NCBI RefSeq assembly: GCF_002099195.1
Contig: NZ_NBYX01000009.1
Span: 1 to 64,000 of the forward strand
Reading direction: 5' to 3'
Length of the DNA stretch: 64,000 bases
Source of the DNA: Burkholderia puraquae
Lineage (GTDB): Bacteria > Pseudomonadota > Gammaproteobacteria > Burkholderiales > Burkholderiaceae
Below are positions 25,137 through 34,971 of this stretch, one piece after another (the first letter of the stretch is position 1; each line of letters opens with the position of its first letter). Below the pieces are notes generated by a model. It did not search any database. It was not told the origin of the DNA and was given only the letters and a program-made list of their open reading frames with translations. The position numbers and the translations under genes are program-made.

Positions 25137-27281
25137 TCAGTCGGACAGCGCGTCCGATGCGGCTTCGGCGTCGTCGTGCGACGCGTGCGTGCGGATCAGC
25201 GGGTCGCTGGTGCTCGGGCGGCCCGTTTCGACGTGGCCCGCGAAACGGCGCAGGAAGCCGAGCAGCCGGCCGTCGCTGACGGTCAGGTCGTACCAGCCGT
25301 GGCTGCCGCGCAGATCCCAGTAGTCGTCGATCTGCTGGCCCGGCGCGAGGTCGAACGTGCGCGCGCGGCCGTGGCCGTACGCGTTCGTGACCTTGAGCCG
25401 CACGGCCTTGTGGCCGCGGTTCATCAGGCGCAGCGTGATGTTGCCGTTCGCGACGTCGTAGCCGTAGATCACCTCGGGGTTCACGTTCGCGCTGCCGACG
25501 CCGGTCGCGAACGGGCCGCGGAAATGGCAGTAGAAGCCGTTCGGGCCGTACACGTCGAGGTCGTACAGGCCGAGTGACGCCGCGGCGCTCCACGTGTCGG
25601 CGATCCGCTTGCCGGCTTCGACCGTGTACGCCCACGGGCCGTCGAGGCGATTGCGCGACTGCACCTGGAACGCGACGCCCGCCCGGCCCGTGTTCGCGAA
25701 GGTCAGCCGGAACAGGCCGTTTACCGATTCGACGCGGCCGTGCACGAACAGCTCGTACGGCAGCGCGCGCGCCGGCCGCAGCCCGGCCTCCTGCTTCGGC
25801 AGCTTCTGCAGCACCGGCGGCACGGGGATGTAGTCGGGATGGCGCAGGCGGTCGGGCGGCGCATAGCCGCTCGTGTCCGGCAGCGTCGGCCAGCCGGCGT
25901 CGGCCGTCGCGAAATCGAACGCGGCGGTCAGGTCGCCGCACACCGTGCGGCGCCACGGCGAGATGTTGCCTGCCTTGACCGGATACTGCGCACCGAACCG
26001 CGCCTCGATGAATTGCAGCAGCGACGTGTGATCGAAGGTCTGCGAGCAGACCCAGCCGCCCTTCGTCCACGGCGACACGACGAGCATCGGCACGCGCGGC
26101 CCGAGCCCGTACGGGCCGGCCATGTGCGATGCGTCGCCGGGGAATACCTCGTTGGTCGTCGCGACCGTCGACAGCCCGTTGTCGCGCGACTGCGGCGCGA
26201 ACGGCGGCTGCACGTGGTCGAAGAAGCCGTCGTTCTCGTCGTACGTGATGAAGAGCGCGGTCTTGCTCCATACGTCCGGATTCGACACGAGCGCCTTCAG
26301 CACCTGCTCGATGTACCACGCGCCGTAGTTCGCCGGCCAGTTCGGATGCTCGGAATACGCTTCCGGCGCGCAGATCCACGACACCTGCGGCAGCGTGCCG
26401 TTCTTCACGTCCTGCTGCAGCACGTCGAACAGCGTGCCGCCCGCGCTGATGTTGGTGCCGGTGCGCGCCTTGTCGTACAGCGGCGTGCCGGGCAGTGCGG
26501 TGCGGTACTGGTTGAAATAGAGCAGCGAGTTGTCGCCGTAGTTGCCGATGTACGGGTTCTGCGTCCAGCCCCACGAGCCGTTCGCGTCGAGCCCCGTGCC
26601 GACGTCCTGGTAGATCTTCCACGACACGCCGGCGCTCTCCAGCACTTCCGGATAGGTCGTCCAGCCGTAGCCCTTTTCCTCGTTGCCGAGCACCGGGCCG
26701 CCGCCCGTGCCGTCGTTGCCGACGTAGCCCGTCCACATGTAATAGCGGTTCGGGTCGGTCGAGCTCGGGATCGCGCAGTGGTACGCGTCGCAGATCGTGA
26801 ACGCATCGGCGAGCTGGTAATGGAACGGGATGTCGTCGCGCTTCAGGTATGCCATCGTCGTGGTGCCCTTGTTCGGCACCCACTGGTCGTAGCGGCCCTT
26901 GTTCCACGCGGCGTGCATGTCCTGCCAGCCGTGCGGCAGGTCCTGCAGGAACTGCAGGCCGAGCTTGTCGGCGCCGGGATGGAACGGCAGCAGCTCGGCC
27001 GGGCCGACCGGCTGGTGGAACACCGACTTGCCGTTCGCGAGGCGCAGCGGGCGCGGGTCACCAAAGCCGCGGACACCGCGCATCGTGCCGAAGTAGTGGT
27101 CGAACGAGCGGTTCTCCTGCATCAGGATCACGATGTGTTCGATATCGCGGATGGTGCCGGTGCGGCGGTTCGCGGGAATCGCAAGCGCATCGCGGATCAC
27201 GGGCGGGAACAGGTTCAGCGCGGCGGCGCCGGCGGTGCCGGCAGCGACGCGCAGGAAGTCACGACGGTTCGATCGGGTCAT
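25137..27281 (-). CDS. plcN: Tat-exported phospholipase C (non-haemolytic type)
   Basis: The product is 714 residues from the ATG at 27281. The N terminus SNRRDFLRVAAGTAGAAAL is a twin-arginine signal, so the enzyme is exported folded. The catalytic domain starts at HIVILMQENRSFDHYFGTM, the signature of the acid-phosphatase-like PLC family. It continues with TDPNRYYMWTG, FITYDENDGFFDHVQPP and GPRVPMLVVSPW. Two C-terminal DUF756 repeats follow (PYELFVHGRVESVNG; MNRGHKAVRLKVTNAYG). Such enzymes hydrolyse phosphatidylcholine and sometimes sphingomyelin, and help phosphate or choline acquisition and virulence. The gene appears monocistronic. Confidence 0.92.
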   Translation of the reverse strand: MTRSNRRDFLRVAAGTAGAAALNLFPPVIRDALAIPANRRTGTIRDIEHIVILMQENRSFDHYFGTMRGVRGFGDPRPLRLANGKSVFHQPVGPAELLPFHPGADKLGLQFLQDLPHGWQDMHAAWNKGRYDQWVPNKGTTTMAYLKRDDIPFHYQLADAFTICDAYHCAIPSSTDPNRYYMWTGYVGNDGTGGGPVLGNEEKGYGWTTYPEVLESAGVSWKIYQDVGTGLDANGSWGWTQNPYIGNYGDNSLLYFNQYRTALPGTPLYDKARTGTNISAGGTLFDVLQQDVKNGTLPQVSWICAPEAYSEHPNWPANYGAWYIEQVLKALVSNPDVWSKTALFITYDENDGFFDHVQPPFAPQSRDNGLSTVATTNEVFPGDASHMAGPYGLGPRVPMLVVSPWTKGGWVCSQTFDHTSLLQFIEARFGAQYPVKAGNISPWRRTVCGDLTAAFDFATADAGWPTLPDTSGYAPPDRLRHPDYIPVPPVLQKLPKQEAGLRPARALPYELFVHGRVESVNGLFRLTFANTGRAGVAFQVQSRNRLDGPWAYTVEAGKRIADTWSAAASLGLYDLDVYGPNGFYCHFRGPFATGVGSANVNPEVIYGYDVANGNITLRLMNRGHKAVRLKVTNAYGHGRARTFDLAPGQQIDDYWDLRGSHGWYDLTVSDGRLLGFLRRFAGHVETGRPSTSDPLIRTHASHDDAEAASDALSD

Positions 27282-27561
27282 GGTCGTTATCGTGCGGTAA
27301 AGGAGGGAGCCGATTGGCGGGACCTGCTGGAAGGGCGCGCCCCGGTTGCAGGATGCGGCTGCGCCGGGTCGTGCCGCCGCGAGCATAGCGAGGAATCGGT
27401 GTCATTCATGTGAAGTCCGGAAACGTTTGCATCCGCATTGCAGCGATTTCGAAGCGGCGTCGGGACACATATCGCCAGCGGTCGCGGTGCGGCAGGGGTG
27501 GGACGGAACAGCGATGCGGCGCGGGATGCACGCCGGTGAAGCGGAAGGCGATGCCGGCGCG

Positions 27562-28422
27562 TCAGGCGTCCGTCACCCACGCGCCGAACCATTCGCTCGG
27601 GCGCGCGATTTCGTCCTGCGCAGCGACGAGTTCAAGCTCGTAGCGGCGCGCATCGTAGGTGGCCTTCACGACCGCATGCACGGCAGCGAGCGTGTGCTCG
27701 AACGCGGCGCGCACGGAGTCGCCGCGCAGCCGGCATGCGACGAAGATCGCGCTGGTCAGGTCGCCGACGCCGACCGGATGGCGTGGAAACGCGTAAAGCG
27801 GGCGCTGGCCGATCCACGCTTCGGTTTCGGTGACGGCGAGCATGTTGAAACGGTCGGCCGGGCTGTTGCGGTCGTGCAGGTGCTTGACGAGGATGATCTG
27901 CGGGCCGCGGCGGATCAGCGCGCGGCAGGCTTCGACGGCTTCGGCGACGGTTTCGATACGCCGCCCGGCGAGCTTCTGCAGTTCGGTATGGTTCGGCGAC
28001 ATGCCGTCCGCGAGCGCCGGCATCTCCTGGACGATGAATTCCTCGACGCCGGGCTCGGGCCGGATGCCGCCCGTCTGGCCCATCGCCGGATCGCAGAAGT
28101 ACCACGCGTTCGGGTTCATCGCCTTCACCGAGCGGACGATCTCGACGGCCGCGCGCGCTTGCGGCGGCGAACCGAGGAAGCCGGACAGCACGGCGTCGCA
28201 GCGCTTGAGCGCGCCGATCGCGGCGATGCCGTCGACGAGCTGCTCCATCTTCGCGGCATCGATCGCGCTGCCGGCCCAGTGGCCGTACTGCATGTGATTC
28301 GACAACTGGACGGTATTGAGCGGCCAGACGTTGACGCCGAGGCGCTGCATCGGGAACACGGCCGCACTGTTGCCGGCATGGCCGTAGATGACGTGCGACT
28401 GAATGCTGAGGACGTTTTTCAT
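27562..28422 (-). CDS. pdxY: Pyridoxal kinase PdxY
   Basis: The product is 286 residues from the ATG at 28422 ([18 protein letters not shown]), matching the usual PdxY start. The ribokinase-fold features include the N-terminal [17 protein letters not shown] substrate loop, [12 protein letters not shown], and the catalytic [12 protein letters not shown] with Asp as base. The enzyme phosphorylates pyridoxal in the vitamin B6 salvage pathway. It is divergently transcribed from a hydrolase gene. Confidence 0.93.
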   Translation of the reverse strand: MKNVLSIQSHVIYGHAGNSAAVFPMQRLGVNVWPLNTVQLSNHMQYGHWAGSAIDAAKMEQLVDGIAAIGALKRCDAVLSGFLGSPPQARAAVEIVRSVKAMNPNAWYFCDPAMGQTGGIRPEPGVEEFIVQEMPALADGMSPNHTELQKLAGRRIETVAEAVEACRALIRRGPQIILVKHLHDRNSPADRFNMLAVTETEAWIGQRPLYAFPRHPVGVGDLTSAIFVACRLRGDSVRAAFEHTLAAVHAVVKATYDARRYELELVAAQDEIARPSEWFGAWVTDA

Positions 28423-28595
28423 GGGAATCGCCTGCACGCGTTTCAGGGTCACGTCACACGATACCCGAGTTCGTCGCGCGCGCGGAAGTCGCGCGGCTCA
28501 GGAGTGTTGCGCGCCGTCGTCAGCGCGACCGCGTAGAATCGCGGGGCGCGAGGCGGCCCGGCTGCCCGCGTGCGTCTCCAATCACCGTGATCGCC

Positions 28596-29657
28596 ATGCT
28601 TTCGATTCGCAAGATGTTGTTTGCCGCGCGCGCCGCCGTGCTCGGCGCGGGCGTCGCCGCCGCGTGCGCCATGCCTGCCATGGCGGCCGCCGCGTCGCCC
28701 GCCGGCAACGACGGGCCCGTGTACGGCCCGCGCCTGGAAGGGTTCGGCTATCCGGCGCCCGTGCATGTGTACACGTTCGTGTCGCAGCGCGAAACCCTCG
28801 AGATGGCCTACCTCGACGTTCAGCCGGCGCACCCGAACGGGCGCACCGTCGTGCTGCTGCACGGGAAGAACTTCTGCGCGGCGACCTGGGAGGATACGAT
28901 CGGCGTGCTGAGCCGCGCGGGCTATCGCGTGATCGCGCCGGACCAGATCGGTTTCTGCAAGTCTTCGAAGCCCGATCGCTACCAGTACACCTTCCAGCAA
29001 CTGGCGCGCAACACGCATGCGCTGCTCGAATCGGTGGGAGTGAAGTCGGCGACGATCGTCGGCCATTCGACGGGCGGGATGCTCGCGATGCGCTACGCGC
29101 TGATGTATCCGAAGGCGACCGAGCAGCTCGTGCTCGTGAACCCGATCGGCCTCGAGGACTGGAAGGCGCTCGGCGTGCCGCCGCTGCCGGTCGACTACTG
29201 GTATGCACGCGAACTGAAGACCACGGCCGACGGCATTCGCCGCTACGAGCAGGGCACGTACTACGCGGGCAAGTGGTCGCCGTCGTACGAGCGTTGGGTG
29301 CAGATGCTGGCCGGGATGTACCGCGGCGCCGGGCGCGACGCGGTCGCGTGGAATTCCGCGCTGATCTACGACATGATCCTCACGCAGCCGGTGGTCTATG
29401 AACTCGGCGCGATCCGCGTGCCGACGCTGCTCATGATCGGCGACAAGGACACGACCGCGATCGGCAAGGACGTCTCGCCGCCCGACGTGCATGCGAAGCT
29501 CGGCCGCTATCCGGAACTCGCGAAGCGCACGCAGGCCGCGATCCCCGGCGCGCAGCTCGTCGAATTCCCGACGCTCGGGCACGCGCCGCAGATCCAGGAC
29601 CCGGACGCGTTCCACAAGGCGCTGCTCGACGGGCTGGACGCCGTGCACCCGCAGTGA
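28596..29657 (+). CDS. Exported alpha/beta hydrolase
   Basis: The product is 353 residues from the ATG at 28596; a GTG three codons upstream is an alternative. A signal peptide ends near AMPAMAAA (residue 32), so the enzyme acts in the periplasm or beyond. The fold is shown by VVLLHGKNFCAATW (oxyanion loop), the nucleophile elbow VGHSTGGM, a probable acid at LLMIGDKDTTAIG and the His in FPTLGHAPQIQDPD. It resembles epoxide-hydrolase and haloalkane-like hydrolases of proteobacteria. The substrate is not known. Confidence 0.85.
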   Translation: MLSIRKMLFAARAAVLGAGVAAACAMPAMAAAASPAGNDGPVYGPRLEGFGYPAPVHVYTFVSQRETLEMAYLDVQPAHPNGRTVVLLHGKNFCAATWEDTIGVLSRAGYRVIAPDQIGFCKSSKPDRYQYTFQQLARNTHALLESVGVKSATIVGHSTGGMLAMRYALMYPKATEQLVLVNPIGLEDWKALGVPPLPVDYWYARELKTTADGIRRYEQGTYYAGKWSPSYERWVQMLAGMYRGAGRDAVAWNSALIYDMILTQPVVYELGAIRVPTLLMIGDKDTTAIGKDVSPPDVHAKLGRYPELAKRTQAAIPGAQLVEFPTLGHAPQIQDPDAFHKALLDGLDAVHPQ

Positions 29658-29693
29658 CGCGGGGCCGGCCGCAGGCGGCCCGGGCGCGTGCCG

Positions 29694-30692
29694 TCAGCGC
29701 GTTTCGCTCGCGAGTTCGTCGCGGATCTGCGCGGTCAATTCGAACGAGCGCAACCGTGCCGCGTGATCGTAGATCTGTGCAGTGACGATCAGCTCGTCGG
29801 CCCCCGTCTGCGCAATGCGGTCGCGCAGCTTGTCGCGCACCGTGTCGCGCGAACCGACCGCCGCGAACGACAGCGAATGCGCGACGGTCGCGAGCTCGAG
29901 CTCGTTCGCCTCGAGCGCGTCAACGGGCGGCGGCAGCTTGCCCGGCGTGCCGCGCCGCAGGTTGATGAACTGCTGCTGCAGCGACGTGAACAGGCGCCGC
30001 GCCTCGTCGTCGGTATCCGCGACGAACACGTTGACGCCCACCATCGCATGCGGCTTCGGCCATGCGGCCGACGGCCGGTATTGCGCACGATAGATCTCGA
30101 GCGCGCGCATCAGGTAATCCGGCGCGAAGTGCGACGCGAACGCGAACGGCAGCCCGAGCATCGCGGCGAGCTGGGCGCTGAACAGGCTCGAACCGAGCAG
30201 CCACACCGGCACGTCGAGCCCTGCCCCGGGTACCGCGCGCACACGCTGGCCGGGCACCGGCTCCGCGAAGTAGCGCTGCAGCTCGGCGACATCATCCGGA
30301 AACGAGTCGGCGCTGCCGATCAGGTCGCGGCGCAGCGCGCGCGACGTGGTCTGGTCGGTGCCGGGCGCACGGCCGAGCCCGAGGTCGATGCGCCCCGGAT
30401 ACAGCGACGCGAGCGTGCCGAACTGTTCGGCGATCACGAGCGGCGCATGGTTCGGCAGCATGATGCCGCCCGAGCCGACCCGGATCGTCTGCGTGGCGCC
30501 CGCGACGTGGCCGATCACGACGGCCGTTGCCGCGCTCGCGATGCCGGGCATGTTGTGATGCTCGGCGAGCCAGTAGCGCCGGTAACCCCAGCGTTCCGCG
30601 TGTTGCGCCAAATCGACGGTGTTGCGGAATGCCTGGGAGGCGTCGGCGCCGGCCGGAATGGGGGCGAGATCGAGTACGGAAAACGGAGTCAT
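29694..30692 (-). CDS. LLM-class flavin-dependent oxidoreductase
   Basis: The product is 332 residues from the ATG at 30692 ([15 protein letters not shown]). The luciferase-like barrel is evident from [54 protein letters not shown] and [15 protein letters not shown]. This belongs to the MsnO8/YhbW group within the bacterial luciferase superfamily, which uses FMN to oxidise an unidentified substrate. It converges with the hydrolase gene. Confidence 0.88.
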   Translation of the reverse strand: MTPFSVLDLAPIPAGADASQAFRNTVDLAQHAERWGYRRYWLAEHHNMPGIASAATAVVIGHVAGATQTIRVGSGGIMLPNHAPLVIAEQFGTLASLYPGRIDLGLGRAPGTDQTTSRALRRDLIGSADSFPDDVAELQRYFAEPVPGQRVRAVPGAGLDVPVWLLGSSLFSAQLAAMLGLPFAFASHFAPDYLMRALEIYRAQYRPSAAWPKPHAMVGVNVFVADTDDEARRLFTSLQQQFINLRRGTPGKLPPPVDALEANELELATVAHSLSFAAVGSRDTVRDKLRDRIAQTGADELIVTAQIYDHAARLRSFELTAQIRDELASETR

Positions 30693-31329
30693 CGGTTGGC
30701 CTTCGAACGGGGGAGCGGGATGATGCACTTACGCAACAAATGCCAAGGATTTTGCCAAAGGGTTCCGGAACGTGCTGGAGGCGGTCCGATACCCATGCGC
30801 CTTTCAGGGATGCAGGGTCGCATTTGGCGATCGTTGCGGAAATCCATCTAATCGATGATTAATTACCAATCTTTACGGTGATTGGATGTGAATCCGCATC
30901 GACCTACAAATTTGCACGAAACGTCTGATTTTCAAGACTGCAATACGCCTGCAAACCGCTTACGCTAATGTAAACGCGGGGGTACCCAAATGGTTCGCCG
31001 ACTGCGCAGCTTTGCCGGAATTGCACTAGTCCGTTTCTCGTAGTGCCGAGCGCGGGGTGCTGCAGGCTGCTAAAATCCGGCGCCTGCCCATGTTGTGCCG
31101 AAGGTGGCCATACGAGTCTTCCCGTATCCCGTCCGGGTGTCGCGCGGAGGTGCACCACGCGAAGCCGGGCTGGCCGAACCCGAAGGATGGGGCGGCCTCC
31201 CTCATATACAGACGCTGCTGGAACAAGGAGTCGGGTCGTGCCCGCGTTCGTCGTCGTCGGAATACCGAATCACGCTCAATCACGCTCAAGTGTTCTCCAT
31301 GGCGTTCAGGTCGCCGGGAGGCGTCGCGC
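30693..31329. other. 637-bp interval upstream of the hopanoid genes
   Basis: No convincing gene: short open frames on both strands lack family features. The AT-rich part (30845-30990) contrasts with its surroundings. A TAAAAT box near 31070-31076 could be a -10 element for hpnI, which would give a leader of about 250 bases. The region may have held a gene now lost. Confidence 0.4.
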
Positions 31330-32505
31330 ATGACGGCAACCGCAACGATGCTCGACTGGCTGCTGATCGTCTTTACGCTGGCCGCGGCCGGCTACGCGCT
31401 CGTCGCCGCGTTCGCGCCGCGGCCGCGTACGCCGCGCACGGCGGTGCGCGACGGCTTCGAGCCGGTCAGCGTGCTCAAGCCGCTATGCGGCGCGGAGCCG
31501 CACCTGTACGAAAACCTCGCGACGTTCTGCGAGCAGCGCCATCCGCGTCATGAAGTGCTGTTCGGCGTCGCGTCGGCGGCCGATCCGGCCATCGCCGTGG
31601 TCGAGCGGCTGCGCGCCGATTATCCCGAGTGCGACATCACGCTCGTGATCGACACGCGCGTGCACGGCAAGAACCTGAAGGTCAGCAACCTGATCAATCT
31701 CGCCGAACGCGCGAAATACGGCCGCATCGTGATCGCGGACAGCGACATCGCGGTGAAGCCCGACTATCTGGAGCGCGTGACGGCACCCCTTGCCGACGTG
31801 TCGGTTGGTGTCGTCACGTGCCTGTATCATGCGCGCAGCGTCGGCGGGTTCTGGACGCGGATCGGCGCGCAGTTCGTCGACGCATGGTTCGCGCCGTCGG
31901 TCCGGATCACGCACCTCGGCCGCTCGAGCCGCTTCGGCTTCGGCGCGACGCTCGCGCTGACGCGCGACACGCTCGACCGGATCGGCGGCTTTCCCGCGCT
32001 GAAGGACGAGCTGGCCGACGATTTCTGGCTGGCCGAACTGCCGCGCCGCCTCGGGCGACGCACCGTGCTGTCGGAGGTCGAGGTCGCGACCGACGTGATC
32101 GAGCCGTCGTTCGGGCCGCTGTGGCACCGCGAGACGCGCTGGCTGCGCACGATCCGTTCGCTGAACCCGGCCGGCTTCGCGTTCCTGTTCATTACGTTTA
32201 CCGTGCCGTGGCTCGCGATCGGCGCGGCGCTTGCGCTGCGTCTCGACGGCACTTTCGCCGGCTCGCTGGCGGGCTGGGCAGCCGTGGTGGGTGCGTTCGG
32301 GCGGCTCGTGCTGCACGCGCGCGGCGAGGACGGCTGGCGCGCATTCTGGCGCGACCTGCCGCTCGTCGCGGTGCGCGACACGCTGCTCGCGCTCGAATGG
32401 CTCGCGGCCGTGTTCGGCACGCACGTCGTGTGGCGCGGCGCGAGGATGACGGTCGTCGGTGGCGAACGCGCGACGGCGGCCGTGGAAGCAGTGGACGGCC
32501 GCTAG
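31330..32505 (+). CDS. hpnI: Hopanoid biosynthesis glycosyltransferase HpnI
   Basis: The product is 391 residues from the ATG at 31330, preceded by GGGAGG. An N-terminal helix (MLDWLLIVFTLAAAGYALVA) anchors a GT2 domain with VSVLKPLCGAEPHLYENL, IVIADSDIAVKPDYL (DxD), and GFPALKDELADDFWL, then C-terminal helices. HpnI adds N-acetylglucosamine to bacteriohopanetetrol, the first step towards the cyclitol ether head group; work in Burkholderia cenocepacia placed HpnI, HpnK and HpnJ in this order. It leads the hpnIJKL cluster. A terminator-like hairpin follows before hpnJ. Confidence 0.9.
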   Translation: MTATATMLDWLLIVFTLAAAGYALVAAFAPRPRTPRTAVRDGFEPVSVLKPLCGAEPHLYENLATFCEQRHPRHEVLFGVASAADPAIAVVERLRADYPECDITLVIDTRVHGKNLKVSNLINLAERAKYGRIVIADSDIAVKPDYLERVTAPLADVSVGVVTCLYHARSVGGFWTRIGAQFVDAWFAPSVRITHLGRSSRFGFGATLALTRDTLDRIGGFPALKDELADDFWLAELPRRLGRRTVLSEVEVATDVIEPSFGPLWHRETRWLRTIRSLNPAGFAFLFITFTVPWLAIGAALALRLDGTFAGSLAGWAAVVGAFGRLVLHARGEDGWRAFWRDLPLVAVRDTLLALEWLAAVFGTHVVWRGARMTVVGGERATAAVEAVDGR

Positions 32506-32581
32506 GCCGTTCCGACCGAACCCGGCCCGAGGGCCGAGACGCGCAGCGCGGCAGGGCCGCGCGGCGCGACATGACAGAGAG

Positions 32582-32613
32582 GCGGGCGCCGGCAGGGCGG
32601 CCCGCGGTTTTTT
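32582..32613 (+). terminator. Terminator-like hairpin between hpnI and hpnJ
   Basis: GCGGGCGCC and GGCGGCCCGC pair with one bulge and are followed by GGTTTTTTG. Its place inside the gene cluster suggests partial termination, so that hpnJKL levels could differ from hpnI. Confidence 0.55.
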
Positions 32614-32661
32614 GACTGAATCGTTGTGACGAATCGAACTATGCAGGCTACCGGAGCATTC

Positions 32662-34083
32662 ATGAAAACGCTGTTCTTGCAGGCCCCTTCGTATGACGGC
32701 TTCGACGGCGGAGCCGGCTCGCGCTATCAGGCGAAGCGCGAAATCCGTTCCTTCTGGTATCCGACGTGGCTCGCGCAGCCGGCCGCGCTCGTGCCGGGCA
32801 GCCGCGTCGTCGACGCACCGGCCGACGGCCTGTCGGTCGAGGAAACGCTGAAGATCGCCAACGACTACGACCTCGTGATCATCCACACGAGCACGCCGTC
32901 GTTCCCGACCGACGCGATGTTCGCGCAGGACCTGAAGAAGATGAAGCCGTCGATGCTGGTCGGCATGGTGGGCGCGAAGGTGATGGTCGATCCGCACAAC
33001 TCGCTCACGGCGAGCGAGGCAATCGACTTCGTGTGCCGCGAGGAATTCGACTACACCTGCAAGGAAATCGCCGAAGGCAGGCCGTTCCCCGAGATCAAGG
33101 GCCTGAGCTGGCGCGCGAAGGACGGCTCGATCGAGCACAACGAAGCGCGTCCGATCCTCGAGAACATGGACGAACTGCCGTTCGTCGCGCCCGTCTACAA
33201 GCGCGACCTGAAGATCGACAACTACTTCATCGGCTACCTGAACTATCCGTACGTATCGATCTACACGGGCCGCGGCTGCAAGTCGCGCTGCACGTTCTGC
33301 CTGTGGCCGCAGACGGTCAGCGGCCATCGCTACCGCACGCGCTCGGTCGAGAACGTGCTCGCGGAAGCGAAGTGGATCCGCGACAACATGCCGGAAGTGA
33401 AGGAACTGATGTTCGACGACGACACCTTCACCGACGACCTGCCGCGCGCCGAAGCCATTGCCATCGGCCTGGGCAAGCTCGGCATGACGTGGTCGTGCAA
33501 CGCGAAGGCCAACGTGCCGTACAAGTCGCTGAAGATCATGAAGGAAAACGGCCTGCGCCTGCTGCTGGTCGGCTTCGAATCCGGCGACGACCAGATCCTC
33601 GTGAACATCAAGAAGGGCGTGCGCACCGATTTCGCACGCCGCTTCAGCGCGGACTGCAAGAAGCTCGGCATCAAGATCCACGGCACCTTCATCCTCGGCC
33701 TGCCGGGCGAGACGCAGGAGACCATCAAGAAGACGATCGAGTACGCGAAGGAAATCAATCCGCACACGATCCAGGTGTCGCTCGCCGCGCCGTACCCGGG
33801 CACGACGCTGTACAAGCAGGCCGTCGAAAACGGCTGGATGGAAGAGAACAAGACCATCAACCTGGTGAGCAAGGAAGGCGTGCAGCTCGCGGCGATCGGC
33901 TATGCGCACCTGTCGCGCGACGAGATCTATCACCATCTCGAGCAGTTCTATCGCCAGTTCTACTTCCGCCCGTCGAAGATCTGGGAGATCGTGCGCGAGA
34001 TGCTGACGAGCTGGGACATGATGAAGCGCCGCCTGCGCGAAGGCGTCGAGTTCTTCCGCTTCCTGCGTGCACACGAGGCGTAA
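32662..34083 (+). CDS. hpnJ: Hopanoid biosynthesis radical SAM protein HpnJ
   Basis: The product is 473 residues from the ATG at 32662 with GGAG upstream. The N-terminal region is a B12-binding-like domain (MKTLFLQAPSYDGFDGGAGS, DLVIIHTSTPSFPTD). The radical SAM cluster motif CKSRCTFC lies in YTGRGCKSRCTFCLWPQ. HpnJ contracts the glucosamine-type ring of the hopanoid head group to the cyclitol ether. It precedes hpnK by only three bases. Confidence 0.93.
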   Translation: MKTLFLQAPSYDGFDGGAGSRYQAKREIRSFWYPTWLAQPAALVPGSRVVDAPADGLSVEETLKIANDYDLVIIHTSTPSFPTDAMFAQDLKKMKPSMLVGMVGAKVMVDPHNSLTASEAIDFVCREEFDYTCKEIAEGRPFPEIKGLSWRAKDGSIEHNEARPILENMDELPFVAPVYKRDLKIDNYFIGYLNYPYVSIYTGRGCKSRCTFCLWPQTVSGHRYRTRSVENVLAEAKWIRDNMPEVKELMFDDDTFTDDLPRAEAIAIGLGKLGMTWSCNAKANVPYKSLKIMKENGLRLLLVGFESGDDQILVNIKKGVRTDFARRFSADCKKLGIKIHGTFILGLPGETQETIKKTIEYAKEINPHTIQVSLAAPYPGTTLYKQAVENGWMEENKTINLVSKEGVQLAAIGYAHLSRDEIYHHLEQFYRQFYFRPSKIWEIVREMLTSWDMMKRRLREGVEFFRFLRAHEA

Positions 34084-34086
34084 TCC

Positions 34087-34971
34087 ATGGCGACGCAGCG
34101 GGCGGCGCGGGCGCTGATCTTCACCGCGGACGACTTCGGGCTGCACCCGCGCGTCAATGCGGCGGTCGAGCGCGCGCACCGCGACGGCGTGCTGAACGCC
34201 GCCAGCCTGATGGTCGGCGCGCCCGCTGCGCAGGATGCGATCGAGCGTGCGCGGCGGCTGCCGTCGCTCGCGGTCGGCCTGCATCTCGTTCTCGCGGACG
34301 GGCCGGCCACGCTGCCTGCGCATGAGATTCCCGCGCTCGTCGGCTCCGACGGGCGGTTCGGCGATGCGATGGCGAAGGACGGCTGCCGCTTCTTTTTCCT
34401 GCCGCACGTGCGGGCGCAGCTGCGCCGCGAGATTCGCGCGCAGTTCGACGCGTTCGCGGCGAGCGGCCTGCCGCTCGACCACGTGAACGCACACAAGCAT
34501 TTCCACCTGCATCCGACCGTGCTGTCGCTGATCATCGAGATCGGCCGCGACTACGGGCTGCGCGCGATGCGGCTGCCGTACGAGACGAGCGCGCCCGCGC
34601 TGCTCAAGCCGTGGATCGCGCTCGTGCGTGCGCGGCTCGACCGCGCGGGGCTCGCACACAACGACTACGTGGTCGGGATCGAGCATACGGGTGCGATGGA
34701 CGAGGCCGTGCTGCTCGACGCGCTGACCAAGCTGCCGCCGGGTGTCGGCGAAATCTACTGCCATCCGGCGGAGGCCGGCGACGGCCCGATCACGCCGACG
34801 ATGGCCGGCTACCGTCCGGTGGACGAACTCGATGCGCTGCTGTCGCCGCGCGTCGCGGCCGCGCTGAAAGCAGCGGGCGTCGCGACCGGCGGCTTTGCCG
34901 ACGTGTTCGGCCAGCCCGCGGCACGGCGCGGCGCGCAAGCGTCGCGTGCACCGGGAGCGCAGCCGTCATGA
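34087..34971 (+). CDS. hpnK: Hopanoid biosynthesis deacetylase HpnK (YdjC family)
   Basis: The product is 294 residues. YdjC/ChbG deacetylase features are present: FTADDFGLHPRVNAAV with the metal-binding Asp, VGLHLVLADGP, and VNAHKHFHLHPTVLSL with the metal-binding histidines, then EIYCHPAEAGD. HpnK removes the acetyl group from N-acetylglucosaminyl bacteriohopanetetrol. It is coupled to hpnL by an ATGA overlap. The last 20 residues are Ala/Arg-rich and probably disordered. Confidence 0.92.
   Translation: MATQRAARALIFTADDFGLHPRVNAAVERAHRDGVLNAASLMVGAPAAQDAIERARRLPSLAVGLHLVLADGPATLPAHEIPALVGSDGRFGDAMAKDGCRFFFLPHVRAQLRREIRAQFDAFAASGLPLDHVNAHKHFHLHPTVLSLIIEIGRDYGLRAMRLPYETSAPALLKPWIALVRARLDRAGLAHNDYVVGIEHTGAMDEAVLLDALTKLPPGVGEIYCHPAEAGDGPITPTMAGYRPVDELDALLSPRVAAALKAAGVATGGFADVFGQPAARRGAQASRAPGAQPS

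Noticed and set aside
23620..26907. One long minus-strand frame of over 1000 codons covering the livK-type gene and most of the phospholipase gene
   Set aside because: Only the last 382 codons are the binding protein; the upstream part is an out-of-frame shadow of the phospholipase C gene, which has its own start, Tat signal and domains.
30904..31333. Short open frames on both strands upstream of hpnI
   Set aside because: Unusual composition without hydrophobic core or motif, and mutually overlapping; treated as intergenic.
31483..34938. Very long antisense open frame across hpnI-hpnK
   Set aside because: It is arginine- and histidine-rich, has no domain, and lies opposite well-recognised genes; stop codons are rare on the opposite strand of GC-rich coding DNA.
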